DNA of 64,000 bases from Larus michahellis (GCF_964199755.1 NC_133898.1:131860553-131924552); one strand, 5' to 3'. Shown: positions 1-11,236, numbered from the stretch's first letter. Notes: generated by a model not told the origin, from the letters alone. Numbers and translations are program-made.

Positions 1-854
1 GGTGAGGCTGGGGGGGTGAGGGTGGGGGGTGCCCCCCCCGTAGCCCCCGCTGGCAGCTGGGCCTGAGCCCCGGGGAGAGTGGAAGCGGATTAACGCCGCC
101 GCTGCCGCTGCTGTGCGGGGGGGGACGGGGGGGCAGTGGGGACCCCCCCTCTCGGGGAGGGGGCGGCAGGACGAGGACCCTGCTCTTGCAGCGGGGGACG
201 GTCCCTTCTCCAAAGCGGGCACTGGGGGGGTGGTGTCTGGGTGCCCCCCCCCCCCGCCCGGCTCCCTGGTGCTCGGCCGTGCCGGCGGTGGGTCCCGGCA
301 CCGCGGTGGTGCCGGGGCAGGGCCCTCCGCCATCTGGGAGCGGGCAGATGTTGCCCCTCTAAGCCCTGCTCTAATGGACCCCGATCCCCGCCCCGGCAGA
401 TTAGGAGCTGCGAGGGGGGGCCCATAAGCCGCTTATGGGCCAGCACCGGCCCCCGGGAGCCCCGTGGCCACTGCCCCGGCGTAGGGACAGAGCCCACGTC
501 CCCCCTGTGCGCCACATCCTGCACCGCATCCGTGTCCCGCGGTGGGTCCCGCTCTCGGTGGCACTCCCCACCCCGGCTCCACTGGGGCTGTCCCCCCCCT
601 CTCTGGGTGCCGCTGGCCATTGGGCCACCAGGGACCCTCATGTCCCTTCCTCGCCGTACCGTGGGGTGCAGCCGGGGTGGGGGGTCCCGCAGGCGACACC
701 GTGGCAGCCTGGCCCCGGTGTCCCACGGTGTCCCCTGGCACTGAAGCCCGGGTGGGACGGGCACCCTGAGTCCTGCCGCCCCCGGTGCAGCGTGGGGCCG
801 GGCTGGGGGGCTCACCGCAGTGCCGGCCCCGGCGTGACGCCCGTCTCTCGGCAG
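1..854. other. GC-rich 5' flank/intron of MAPRE3, no gene recognised
   Basis: This stretch is C/G-run rich and lies upstream of the first coding exon of MAPRE3. It ends in a good splice acceptor (polypyrimidine then cag at 852-854), so at least its right part is intron. MAPRE3 family genes have a non-coding first exon, but I cannot place it here. Long open frames on both strands are what high GC gives by chance, and none has a recognisable domain. Confidence 0.6.
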
Positions 855-861
855 CTGGGGC

Positions 862-2885
862 ATGGCCGTCAATGTGTACTCCACGTCAGTGACCAGCGAG
901 AACCTGAGCCGCCATGACATGCTCGCCTGGGTCAACGACTCCCTCCAGCTCAACTACACCAAGATCGAGCAGCTCTGCTCAGGTGGGTGCCGCGGGGGGG
1001 ATGCGGGGGGGCATCGCCGTGTGTCCCCCCCCTCCCCCGTCCCTGACGCCGCGGTGTGGGTCCGGCGCAGGGGCTGCCTACTGCCAGTTCATGGACATGC
1101 TGTTCCCCGGCTGCGTCCACCTGCGGAAGGTGAAGTTCCAGGCCAAGCTGGAGCACGAGTACATCCACAACTTCAAGGTGCTGCAGGCCGCCTTCAAGAA
1201 GATGGGAGTGGACAAGGTACATCCATGGCTTTGGGAGGCGGGGGCGGGATGGGACGCGGTGGGAAAAGGCTGCCGGGAGAGCGGCCCCCACCCCACTTCA
1301 CCCCCTCCGTGTCCCCCTCCCCAGATCATCGCGGTGGAGAGGCTGGTGAAGGGCAAGTTCCAGGACAACTTCGAGTTCATCCAGTGGTTTAAGAAGTTCT
1401 TCGACGCCAACTACGACGGGAAGGAGTACAACCCGCTGCTGGCGCGGCAGGGCCAGGACGTCGCGCCCCCCCCAAACCCAGGTGATCACATCTTCAACAA
1501 ACCCAAGAAACCCATTGGCACTGCAGGTAATGTCGGGGTCCCCCGGCGAGTGCTGCCACCCCCCCGGTCCTCCCGCACCCCACGTCGCTCCAGCCGTGGC
1601 TGGGCATCCCCATTCTCCCCTGCCCCGCACCCCCCCGTCCCTGCCTGCGCCCCGCTGTGCTGCCTGCCTGCCTGCCACCGGGGGGGCGAGCGGGTCTGCA
1701 GGGACACCCGGGGACGGCGGGGGGACCCGCGGGGAGCTGGGCAAGGCCCCCATTGTCCTGCTCACCCCAGGTCTGGGGGTAGTTTGTCCCCCCAGACCCT
1801 CCCCGTGGCTGCCGTCCACCCTGTGCCTGAGTGCCGCTGTGCGGACAAGCTGCTCCCGGCCGCGGGCAATGCTCCGTGGCCACCGTGGGCTCCATGTGCC
1901 GGCCCCGCGGGAGCATCTCGAGGGCTGGACCCCCCCATCCCACCACAAACACCCGGCCAGGCCCCGAGCACCCCTCAAGGGGGAACTGTGGGTGAGATCC
2001 GCCTGGGGAAACTGAGGCAGGGGAGGAGGCTGAGGGCAGGACCGTGCTCTGCCTGCCCTTGCTGCACGACGCAGGGGGGGGCCCTGCCAGCAGCCCCCCC
2101 AGGCCGGCATTAACCCTTCGGTCCCCATCTGCTGTCAAGTCCCCCAGAGGACCTCCCCCACCGGCCCCAAGAGCACGTCGAACCCGGCCCGTCTCAGCAA
2201 CGTCCCCAGCAGCATCCTCCGGAAAAACTCCCCCGCGGCACGTAACGGGGGCACCGAGGCCGACGCGCAGATCCTGGAGCTCAACCAGCAGGTGGGGGGG
2301 ACACGGGGACACCCCGGTGTGGGAGCGATGGGGCCGAGACCCCTGGGAACGGCCCCCTCCCGGCCTGGGGCTGATGGCTCCACTGTTGTCGTCCCCCCCC
2401 GACCCTGCAGCTGATGGACCTGAAGCTGACGGTGGACGGGCTGGAGAAGGAGCGGGATTTCTACTTCAGCAAACTGCGGGACATCGAGCTCATCTGCCAG
2501 GAGCACGAGAACGAGAACAGCCCCATCATCACCGGCATCATCAGCGTCCTCTATGCCACGGAGGTGAGGGCTGGGCACCGCTGACCCCCCACGGGACCCC
2601 CGGGACCCCATCCTGCTCTCTGGGCTTCCCTGGGACCCCCCCTTCCCCGTGGCTGCTCCCGTCCTCTGGCCTGGATCCCTCCCTGGGGTGCCGGTGGGGC
2701 GGTTTGGGCTTTGCCGAAAGCTTTGCAGAGTGCCGGGAGGGGATGAGGTGGGATCCGGCCGGGAGCGGGACCCCCCACCCCACGTCCTGATGGCCGCCCG
2801 TCCCCCCCCGTGGCAGGAGGGCTTCGCCCCACCAGAGGACGACGAGCTGGAGGAGCAGCAGCCAGAGGAGCAGGACGAGTACTAG
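862..2885 (+). CDS. MAPRE3: Microtubule-associated protein RP/EB family member 3 (EB3)
   Basis: EB3 tracks growing microtubule plus ends and recruits +TIP partners. Coding exons read by splice site and phase: 862-982, 1071-1216, 1325-1526, 2140-2291, 2411-2563, 2817-2885 (843 nt, 280 aa; human EB3 is 281). The start [20 protein letters not shown] is the EB3 form, distinct from EB1 and EB2. Residues about 1-130 are the calponin-homology domain ([35 protein letters not shown]). A Ser/Pro-rich linker follows. The EB-homology coiled coil lies near 195-260 ([20 protein letters not shown]) and ends in an acidic tail EEQDEY, close to the EEY/F motif that binds CAP-Gly domains. All reading phases close without a frameshift. 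Exon 2 begins at 855, leaving 7 nt of 5' UTR before the ATG. The next neighbours downstream are U1 snRNA genes. Confidence 0.97.
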
Positions 2886-3047
2886 CCCCGGCACGCTCCC
2901 CCGCCCCGCGCCGTTCCCCCACCATAGACATTCGAGGTCTGAGCCCCGCGCGCCTCGCCCCGCACTGTCACACGCCATCGTCGTCTCCGGTGGCCGGGCC
3001 CGCGGCCTCGGCGTCCAGCAGCTCCGGTGGGAAGCCACAGTCTCCAT

Positions 3048-3053
3048 AATAAA
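3048..3053 (+). terminator. Possible proximal polyadenylation signal of MAPRE3
   Basis: An AATAAA hexamer lies 163 nt after the MAPRE3 stop codon. It could give a short 3' UTR. Use is inferred only; a second AATAAA lies at 3717-3722. Confidence 0.4.
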
Positions 3054-3716
3054 TCGATGTCCATCGGGCGCGGAGCACGGCTCTACCTACGCCAGGGGCC
3101 GGGGGGGTGGGGACAGGCTCTGGCCGCTGCGCCCGGGGCCCGGCCCTCGCCACCCCCACCCTGTATTTATTTCCATTGTCCCCTCCGGTGCCCCCACCTG
3201 CCCTGCTGCCTGCGAGCCAGAGGGAAAGAACGAGTCCTGGGGGGCGTTTGCCCCGGGGGGGAGCGCGCTCGCCCGCTGCCTGCACCCTGCCAGCCCCGCA
3301 GCCCAGGGATGGGGCCAGTGGTGGCCCTGGGACCACTGCACGGGGGGAGGTTGGTGGCCGCCCGGCAGCCTGCGGGGATGCGGCGCGGAGGAGGGAGGTG
3401 TTGCTTCAGGTTCCTGGGAAGATGAAAAATAATCCCCAGCCCGGGTGAGGATGCAGCCGCCTGCCCGCACGGGTGGGCAGCAGGGGGGCGGGGGGACATG
3501 GCCACCACAGGCCAGAACGGAGGAGCCCAGGGTGGGAGCCCGTCCCTGCTGCGGACCCCTCCCCTCGCCCGTGGCCACCGAGGAGCCCCCGGGGCCGGCC
3601 GGGTCTGGCGGCAGCACACGCAGCGCCGGCCCCGGCCATCGTCCCCCTGTCGCATCGCTTGTCTGGTCCCTCACTCCGGTTGCAACAGCCTGCATCTGTG
3701 TTAACGTTTTATTTAA

Positions 3717-3722
3717 AATAAA
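3717..3722 (+). terminator. Distal polyadenylation signal of MAPRE3
   Basis: AATAAA in an AT-rich pocket (3700-3725) within otherwise very GC-rich DNA, followed by a GT-containing stretch. This is the likely main 3' end, giving a 3' UTR of about 0.85 kb. The same pocket is present in inverted orientation at about 11700-11725, inside the duplicated arm. Confidence 0.65.
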
Positions 3723-4178
3723 CTCGTGTGGTAAAACCTGGTCCCGCCCGTCTCTGGCCTGGCGAGGGGGCGGGGGGGGCTGTGCCCCGGGACCCGGAGG
3801 GGGCAGCGCAGCAGCGCGGGGTGACAGAGGCCCCGGGGGGGGGATGTCCCTGGGCCAGACCCTCAGGAACCCCCATTCAGGGGACGGAAGAGCTGCTGCG
3901 GGCCGGGGGGGGAAGGGGGATTTGTGTCCAAGAATTTACTCCGGGTGCGGAGATGATAAACCCAGAGACCCCCGAGCTCCCCGGGGCGCTGCTGCCCCCG
4001 ACAGCGGGACGGGGGGAGACGGCGCCGGGCCAGGCCCTTCCCTTTCCCCGGCTCGCACCGACCCACCGCGGTCTGCGGGAGCCCAGACACGCCGCGGCGG
4101 GGAACACCGCAGCAGGACAACAGCAGCGCCCAACACCCGACCCTCCCTCGCCTCTCTCTGTCTTTGCACCACCAGCAC

Positions 4179-4342
4179 CAGGGGAGAGCGCGAACGCAGT
4201 CCCCCACTACCACAAATTATGCAGTCGAGTTTCCCGCATTTGGGGAAATCGCAGGGGTCAGCACACCCGGAGTGCAGGGGATGAGCCTCGCCCTGGGAAA
4301 ACCACCTGCCTGATCATGGTGTCTCCCCTGCCAGGTAAGTAT
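4179..4342 (-). ncRNA. RNU1: U1 snRNA gene, copy 1
   Basis: This is the RNA of the U1 snRNP, which pairs with 5' splice sites. It is exactly 164 nt, reading ATACTTACCTGGCAGGGGAG on the minus strand from 4342 and ending in CTCTCCCCTG. The splice-site recognition arm ACTTACCTG, the Sm site (AATTTGTGG) and stem-loop IV are intact. The loop I and loop II sequences differ from the canonical vertebrate U1 (see findings). A 3'-box-like sequence lies at about 4155-4169 and a distal element at 4553-4563. It is tail-to-tail with MAPRE3. Confidence 0.95.
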
Positions 4343-4552
4343 GACTCCACCCCCCACACAACACCCCCCGCACCACGCCGCACGCACACACACCGCACGA
4401 CGACAACCCCCGCGACACCCCGTGCCCCCCCGAACCACGCCGCGTCTCGCGCCCCCAACCTCGGCCCGGGCCTCACCCGCGCAGCGCCCGCCTTCCCCCG
4501 CGGACGGCGGCGGCGCGGCGGGAACGGCTCCCGTCATGCGTGGCGGCGGCAT

Positions 4553-4563
4553 CTCATCTGCAT
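4553..4563 (-). promoter_or_regulatory. U1 copy 1 distal sequence element (octamer-like)
   Basis: ATGCAGATGAG on the minus strand, one mismatch from the ATGCAAAT octamer, beginning exactly 221 bp before the U1 start. An SPH/ZNF143-like GCATGACGGGAG lies next to it (about 4529-4541). The same pair at the same distance precedes the other copies. A proximal element (PSE) must lie near -55 but I cannot delimit it. Confidence 0.65.
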
Positions 4564-4575
4564 GGACACGCCCTC

Positions 4576-5200
4576 TTTCAGCAAGGCCCCGCCCCGGCCG
4601 CCCTTGCTGTCAACGGTTCGATCCCCGCTCCCGCCGGCTCGCGGCAAACGCGCAGCCGCTGCCCGGCCCCGCCGCGCCCGCAGAGCCCGCACCGCGCGGG
4701 GCCGGCGGCGGAGCCCGCGCTGCCGGGACGGGGGGAACCAGCGGCACCGCCCCGGGTCGGCACCGGGGGAAACGTCCACCCCTCGGGTCCCCGGCATGGC
4801 CCTGGGGAGACAGCGCGGGACGGCATGGCTGTGTCCCCCCAACAACACACGGACACGTCCCCGCTCCCCCCAGGGAGAGCGGCTCTTCCTCTTTCCTCCC
4901 CGGGGAGGACGCGACACTCCAGGGGCCTCTGCGCCTCTCCCAGCCGTTGCTCCATCCCCGCGTTCACGGGGTGGGTGACAACACAGCAGAGCTGCGGCTG
5001 AGCCACCGGGCTGATGGCCACACCGTGACACATCTGTGTGTCTCGGGACATGGCTGACCGTGCGCCGGCTCAACTGGCATGGAGTAACTGCTCAGCACAG
5101 CAGCCCCGGCAGTGCCACGCTCTGCCTGTCCCCACGCCCACACTGCGGCGGCTGCACCGGAGCGTTCTCTGTGTCCTCGGGGGGGTGTCAGGGTAAGGGG
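4576..5200. other. Intergenic, nothing recognised
   Basis: GC-rich unique-looking DNA between the first U1 gene and a CR1 fragment. No splice-consistent exons, RNA genes or repeats were recognised. Confidence 0.5.
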
Positions 5201-5202
5201 GC

Positions 5203-5610
5203 GGTAGTTCAGCTGTAAGGGACCTCCAGGAACCATCTGGTCCCACCGCCCGACCCCTTCACGGCTGACCCCATGCTAACGCACGTCATTAAGGGCATCG
5301 CCCAAATGCCTCTCCAGCTCTGCCCCGCTCGGGGCATCGACCACCTCTCCAGAAGCCCGTGCCAGGGTCTGACCACCCTCTTGGTACAGAGATGCCTCGT
5401 CGTGTCCAGCCTGAGCCTCCCCGGGCGCAGCTTTGAGCCGTTCCCAGGCGCCCTGTCCCCGGGTGCCAGGAGAAGAGCTCGGCACCTCCCTCTCCACGTC
5501 CCTCCTCAGGGGGCTGCAGGGAGCCATGAGGTGGCCCCTCGGCCGCCTTCTCTCCAGAGGAGACCAGCCCTGAGCCCTCGGCCGCCCCCAGAGGACGGGC
5601 CTCCCAGCCC
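5203..5610 (-). mobile_element. CR1 LINE fragment, minus orientation
   Basis: Read on the minus strand this is the 3' part of a CR1 non-LTR retrotransposon. The plus strand shows the usual antisense CR1 phrases: a 'gggacctccaggaaccatctggtcccacc' type of 3' end near 5217-5246, then stretches complementary to the C-terminal reverse-transcriptase tail ('ggagaagagctcggcacctc', 'ctccacgtccctcctcag'). It is degenerate, with no long open frame. Confidence 0.7.
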
Positions 5611-6260
5611 CTCGCCAGCTACAGAAAAACTGCACCCACCGCCGTCCCGTCACCCCCGGGGGGGACCTTATTGTAGGCGATCAAACCGGTGAGACGGGAC
5701 TGTCCCTTTGTGACCCGTGTTGGCCGTCCCTGGTGGCGGCATCTGTCTCTAACTGCCCGCCAACAGCTCCCAGGCGGATCTTTGCCATTTTCCCAGAGCC
5801 GAGGACCATTTCGGGTCCCTGTGGCCAGTTCAGCCGCGCCGACGCCCCGAGCCCTTCCCGGGCGCAGACGGGCCCCTCCGGCCGGCTCCCGGGGCTCTCG
5901 CCACCGGGACTCACGGCCTCCGGCGCCACGGCCGGGACTTCCCCGACGCGCTCGCGCCGGCTGCCGCGGGAGGGGGCGGGGGGGCTGCGGTGCCGCCGTT
6001 CCGGGGTCCGGCCGCGGGGAGACGAGCCCCGGTACCGCCGAGCCGCGGCGCCCGCAGGCCGGAGCGGTCTCGGTCCGTGCCGGTGCGGGCGGGCCCGGGG
6101 CAGCGCCCCCGGCAGCAGCGCGGCGGGGCCGGAGACGCTCCGGGCGCGGGGCGTCGCTGCCCGGGACCTACCGGCCGCGCGCCGGGAGGGGGCGGGGCCT
6201 CCGTCCAGCCTGGCCCCGCCCCGCCCGCAGAGCAGCTCCGACGGGATGGGGCGGGGCCTT
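5611..6260. other. Intergenic, nothing recognised
   Basis: CpG-rich DNA between the CR1 fragment and the distal element of U1 copy 2. It may be a CpG island feeding the U1 promoter, but no gene was recognised. The long open frame across it on the minus strand is antisense to a U1 gene and has no domain. Confidence 0.5.
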
Positions 6261-6278
6261 CCTGGAGGGGGCGTGTCC

Positions 6279-6289
6279 ATGCAGATGAG
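6279..6289 (+). promoter_or_regulatory. U1 copy 2 distal sequence element (octamer-like)
   Basis: ATGCAGATGAG 221 bp before the U1 start, followed by the SPH/ZNF143-like GCATGACGGGAG at about 6303-6314. The spacing and sequence match those of the other copies. Confidence 0.65.
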
Positions 6290-6499
6290 ATCCCGCCGCC
6301 ACGCATGACGGGAGCCGTTCCCGCCGCGCCGCCGCCGTCCGCGGGGGAAGGCGGGCGCTGCGCGGGTGAGGCCCGGGCCGAGGTTGGGGGCGCGAGACGC
6401 GGCGTGGTTCGGGGGGGCACGGGGTGCCGCGGGGGTTGTCGTCGTGCGGTGTGTGTGCGTGCGGCGTGGTGCGGGGGGTGTTGTGTGTGGGGTGGAGTC

Positions 6500-6663
6500 A
6501 TACTTACCTGGCAGGGGAGACACCATGATCAGGCAGGTGGTTTTCCCAGGGCGAGGCTCATCCCCTGCACTCCGGGTGTGCTGACCCCTGCGATTTCCCC
6601 AAATGCGGGAAACTCGACTGCATAATTTGTGGTAGTGGGGGACTGCGTTCGCGCTCTCCCCTG
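6500..6663 (+). ncRNA. RNU1: U1 snRNA gene, copy 2
   Basis: 164 nt and identical to the other three copies. ACTTACCTG lies at nucleotides 3-11 and the Sm site AATTTGTGG at 6624-6632. A 3'-box-like GTGCAAAGACAGAGA lies at 6673-6687, nine bases after the gene. The conserved 3' flank continues to about 6857, where it diverges from copies 1 and 3. Confidence 0.95.
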
Positions 6664-6859
6664 GTGCTGGTGGTGCAAAGACAGAGAGAGGCGAGGGAGG
6701 GTCGGGTGTTGGGCGCTGCTGTTGTCCTGCTGCGGTGTTCCCCGCCCCGGCCGCGGCGTGTCTGGGCTCCCGCAGACCGCGGTGCCCGCGGTGGGTCGGT
6801 GCGAGCCGGGGGAAGGGAAGGGCTTGGCCCGGCGCCGTCTCCCCCCGTCCCGCTGTCAG

Positions 6860-8300
6860 GGACCACGGTCCGTGTCGGGGCGCAGGAGCGCCCGGAGGAG
6901 CCGGTGTGTTCCGCGTTTTCCACAACCGAGGTCGGAACTGAGCGCTAACGGGCAAAAGCCCCTGCGCTCTCTGCGAACAGCTCGTCTGGTCCCTGACGCC
7001 GTGGCCCCAGCGCTCCGTGGCCGCCTCCTGCACACGGGGGCCCACGGCGGGTCCCAGCCCTGCGGGGGCGGCAGGGCCCGGACACCCCACAACGGGCCCA
7101 GACCGGCCCCGGCGGTGACAGACCCATTACAGCCCCCGCGGCGAAGGAGGCAGGGCCCACGCGTGCCCGTGCTCGGCCTCGTCACGGCGGGGGGTCTCCC
7201 GTCAGCCCGCGCGTGGATGACCACCTCCCGCCCCCCGGCTTCCTCGGGCCCCGCGCGTTCCCCGCGGCGCTGCCGTTACCGCCATCCGTATGGCAACTCT
7301 CGCTCTCCAAACCAGGTTGGTAGTTTAGAAAACCCGGCATCAGCTTATTTATGGTGCTGGGTGCCCGGGGGGGTCTCTCCTCCCGCCGCACCCCCCCGCC
7401 AGAACTCCCCGCGGGGTTTTATACGCGTTTCCCAACGCGGTTATAATATTGGCACCTGCCGCCCGTACGTGCTGGGTCAGGGATTTCCGTGCGATTGACG
7501 CCACCAGGTCACAGCTCCCACACACGCTCCAGGGCAGGGGCTGCACCCGGGCGAGGGGCGGTGGGACCCGGGGCCGTGATTTGAGTGTTATGGCGAAAGT
7601 GGTTCCGCTTGGGGACACGGAGAACTTTCGCTTTCCCGCCGAGGGGGCTGAACTTCTCCGCACGCGCAGATTGGGACCGTCCTCGGGGTCCTGGTGCTCG
7701 ATGGGCCTCCTGGGGAATGACACGACGCTCGCCCGCCTTGACGAGGAGTTCTTGTCGTTAGCTGACGCTGGAGAGATTCCAGGGCACACCCTCGTTATCC
7801 GTGGGGATGCGCACGCGGCCTTTCCTCACTGGTTGCAGCGACGCCTGACGCAGTGTCGCGTACAGCCGTCAGCGCGTACTCGAGGTGGTCGGCTGGGGAG
7901 AGACACCCCTGCTCTGCCCTCGTCTGGCCGTGAGTGCAGCTAAAGCTCACTTTGGGCTCTGACACTCCGACCTTCGGCGTTTTTCGCTTCACGGTGTCGC
8001 TGCTGTCCCACCCCCAGCCAGGACCCTCGGGCTGACGGGGACCGGCCCCGCGGTGTGGAGCCGTGGCAGCCCCTCGGCCAGCGCCGCGGTTGTTGTCCCG
8101 AATCGGGGGTCTTTACCCGCCGCGTGTGCCCCGGCCGCCGCAGCTGTTCCCTGGAATAAAAGCTCTCGAAACCAAAAGCAGTTCAGAGAGATGCGAGGGA
8201 CGGACTGTAAATTCCCTGGGGAGGGGCAGGAGGCCCTCCAAGCCTTCGATGGGACGCCTCAAACACTCGCGAGGCAATAAATAATGCAGGCCTGGCCTCC
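6860..8300. other. Intergenic, mixed composition; possible old repeat pieces
   Basis: The stretch is GC-rich up to about 7300. From about 7310 to 7470 there is an AT-richer patch with TATA-like and 'ttataatattgg' segments that looks like a degraded interspersed element. A possible AATAAA lies at about 8153-8158. I recognise no exon or RNA gene. Confidence 0.4.
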
Positions 8301-8308
8301 AAAGAACC

Positions 8309-9271
8309 GACACGGTTCTCTTTAATATCTTTATCAATGATCTGGATGAAGGGATCGAATGCACCCTCAGTAAGTTCGCAGATGACACTAAGCTGGGCGG
8401 GCGTGTTGATCTGCTTGAGGGTAGGTTGGCTCTGCAGAGGGATCTGGACAGGCTGGACCGATGGGCTGAGACCAATGGTATGAGGTTCAACAAGGCCAAG
8501 TGCCGGGTCCTGCACTTGGGACACAACAACCCCATGCAGCGCTACAGGATTGGGGCAGAGTGGCTCGAAAGCAGCCTGACAGAAAAGGACCTGGGGGTGT
8601 TGGTTGACAGCCGGCTGAATATGAGCCAGCAGTGTGCCCAGGTGGCCAAGAAGGCCAACAGCATCCTGGCCTGTATCAGGAATAGTGTGGTGAGCCGGAC
8701 TAGGGAAGTGATCGTCCCCCTGTACTCGGCACTGGTGAGGCCCCACCTCGAGTACTGCGTTCAGTTTTGGGCCCCTCGCTACAAGAGGGACATTGAGGTG
8801 TTGGAGCGTGTCCAGAGAAGGGCTACAAAGCTGGTGAGGGTTCTGGAGGACAAACCTTATGAAGAACGACTGAGGGAGCTGGGGTTGTTTAGCTTGGAGA
8901 AGAGGAGGCTGAGGGGAGACCTTATCACCCTCTACAACTACCTGAAAGGAGGTTGTAGAGAGATGGGGGCTGACCTCTTCTCCCTGGTGACAAGTGATAG
9001 GACGAGGGGAAACGGGTTCAAGTTACGTCAGGGGAGGTTTAGATTAGATATTAGGAGACATTTTTTCACTGAAAGGGTTATTAAACATTGGAATAGGCTG
9101 CCCAGGGAGGTGGTGGATTCACCATCTCTGGAGGTGTTTAAAAAAAGGGTAGATGGGGCACTGAGGGACACGGTTTAGAAGTGGCTCTTGTCAGGGTAGG
9201 CTAAAGGTTGGACTCGATGATCTTAAAGGTCCCTTCCAACCTCAACAATTCTATGATTCTATGATTCTATG
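8309..9271 (+). mobile_element. 5'-truncated CR1 LINE with a still-open 250-aa ORF2 end
   Basis: This is the C-terminal part of the CR1 reverse transcriptase: FADDTKLGG about 8367-8394 carries the YADD-equivalent catalytic motif, then [26 protein letters not shown] and [16 protein letters not shown]. The frame is open up to the stop at 9176-9178. The 3' end has the classic CR1 terminus: 'ggtcccttccaacctcaacaa' then three ATTCTATG octamers (9248-9271). The bases gacacgg occur both at 8309-8315 and right after the octamers (9271-9277), which may be a short target-site duplication. It is the least decayed CR1 in the window. Confidence 0.95.
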
Positions 9272-10400
9272 ACACGGCTCACGCTTCTGGTGCCTGAAAG
9301 CGTGGGAGAACTTGTGGAGACAGGACAGTTCTGCCACTCGTGTGCTGAGCGCGCTAGTTCTCCGTTCTCAAGGCCGTCGTGTCCAATGAGTGACCTTTGC
9401 TTCATTATCCGTGAAATGCATAGGAAAGCGCACACCCTGCATACGCTAATGAAGATTACAGAGATCATGCTAAACACGTATGACTACGGCACTCCTCTCC
9501 CACCCAAATCATGCTCCATGTCACCTGGGAGAAGGGAGAAACCCGAGCCAAGGCTGTCCTTGGCAAGGGGGGTGGACTGTGCTAATTCAGCAAACGGAAA
9601 AGGGGAAAACAAGTGCCCCTGGAGGGGAACAAAGAAGAAACAAAAGAAGAAGATAGTGCCTGGGAAGATTCCTCCCAAGAAAGAAGACCGTACCTGGGAA
9701 GATTTTTCCAAGAAAGAAGAAGATTGTGCCTGGGAAGATTCCCTGAAAAAGATGCTGGAACCAGGACTGGTGATCTCTTTAGCTCTGTCTTTTTCTCGGT
9801 CTTTTCCTGTCTCTATCCCTCAGTTTCTCTTTTCTCTTAGAATTGTTAAGTAATGGTTAGAGTTGTTAATTGACGACCTTAAGTACGACCTTAAGTACCG
9901 CTTGCCATAGTTGTCCTGTGCCTGCCGTTAGTAACACAACCCATACCTCACCACGTGCCGTCCTTTGTCATACACCTAACCGATTACCGTGGACTTGTTA
10001 AGACCTACACTAACCATTTTGGGAAGGAAATAAATGTTTCTATACGGACCCGGAGATTTATCTCACCTCAGTCTGCGCCGTTGGGGATTTGCGAAGCTGA
10101 AGTCACTGACCCCCCTCTTCCCTGGGAGTGGGACGTGACAGAGGAGACATTGCTTTATTCGACGTCGGGCGCCGGGGGGAAAACCCACAAATCTAGCCCA
10201 GCTCACCGCGGATATTCACCCATTATTTATACACAGAAGGTTCTCCTAATTCCGCCTGCCCAACACGTAACTCCACCTGGGCCTACGTATTCATTAGGAC
10301 GACCAAATAGCGTTTTTGCACCCGCGTATTAAGTTTTGCTGCGTCGGCAAAACACTTCTGCGCAGGTGTGAGCTTCTCGGCGGTCGTGTGGGTGAGGAGA
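9272..10400 (+). mobile_element. Probable LTR-retroelement remnant (family not identified)
   Basis: Unlike the surrounding DNA, this stretch is AT-richer. It contains pyrimidine-rich runs (about 9775-9840), a short imperfect tandem repeat of about 40 bp (9645-9750), and a patch at 9380-9535 that recurs in inverse orientation at about 18545-18705. The style resembles avian endogenous retroviral LTRs, but I cannot name the family and I see no internal coding genes. It looks broken and old. Confidence 0.45.
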
Positions 10401-10851
10401 CCCTTCCTCACCTCATCCTTTTCAGGAATTGAGTCGCCTCAGGACAGTCCAAGTTTACTGTAAGTTTGCCAACCCCTTGAGGACGATGAGGATGTTCCTT
10501 GAAGCAGCCGCAGCTCTGTCCCAGCGGGTGCGGGAGCACATACTTGACAGAGAAAAGAACCTTGGAGCGATTAAGTGCTTCTCGTGACGCCATCCTTGGG
10601 GATGAGCGACTCCTGGCTGTCTCCTCATTGTCACTGTCTGTGACACCAGCTCGGTGACTGTTTTGTCGCACGGTGAGAAGGTGGGTGATGAGCTGTTTTC
10701 TCACGCAGGGAGCGGGTCCGCAGGAAACAAACGCGGCTTTAGTCAGCAGGCGGTTGTGAACACAGCAGAGGCCCGTCTTCGGTGGCGCTGCCCGGGCGCT
10801 AGGACCGCGCGTGGCGCGGCGAGGCGTGGCCTGGCGGGCGGGGGCGTGTCC

Positions 10852-10862
10852 ATGCAGATGAG
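10852..10862 (+). promoter_or_regulatory. U1 copy 3 distal sequence element (octamer-like)
   Basis: ATGCAGATGAG 221 bp before the U1 start, with an SPH-like GCATGACGGGAG immediately downstream (about 10876-10887). Confidence 0.65.
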
Positions 10863-11072
10863 ATGCCGCCGCCACGCATGACGGGAGCCGTTCCCGCCGC
10901 GCCGCCGCCGTCCGCGGGGGAAGGCGGGCGCTGCGCGGGTGAGGCCCGGGCCGAGGTTGGGGGCGCGAGACGCGGCGTGGTTCGGGGGGGCACGGGGTGT
11001 CGCGGGGGTTGTCGTCGTGCGGTGTGTGTGCGTGCGGCGTGGTGCGGGGGGTGTTGTGTGTGGGGTGGAGTC

Positions 11073-11236
11073 ATACTTACCTGGCAGGGGAGACACCATG
11101 ATCAGGCAGGTGGTTTTCCCAGGGCGAGGCTCATCCCCTGCACTCCGGGTGTGCTGACCCCTGCGATTTCCCCAAATGCGGGAAACTCGACTGCATAATT
11201 TGTGGTAGTGGGGGACTGCGTTCGCGCTCTCCCCTG
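11073..11236 (+). ncRNA. RNU1: U1 snRNA gene, copy 3
   Basis: 164 nt, identical in sequence to copies 1, 2 and 4, with an intact 5' splice-site arm, Sm site and terminal stem-loop. A 3'-box-like GCAAAGACAGCGAGA follows at about 11248-11262. It sits in the right arm of the inverted duplication. Confidence 0.95.

Larger units (their letters stand above)
3541..4575 (+). repeat. Left arm of a ~1-kb inverted duplication containing U1 copy 1 and the MAPRE3 3' end
   Basis: The reverse complement of this segment reappears at 10843-11887 with few mismatches and small indels. The shared block runs from the MAPRE3 3' UTR (including its poly(A) hexamer), through about 450 bp of GC-rich flank and the whole U1 gene, to the octamer-like distal element. 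Similarity stops on both sides in unrelated sequence. The arms are separated by about 6.3 kb. Confidence 0.9.

Noticed and set aside
5681-7090. 469-codon minus-strand open frame across U1 copy 2
   Set aside because: It runs straight through a U1 snRNA gene in antisense and GC-rich flank; a related frame appears at every U1 locus purely because the loci are duplicates.
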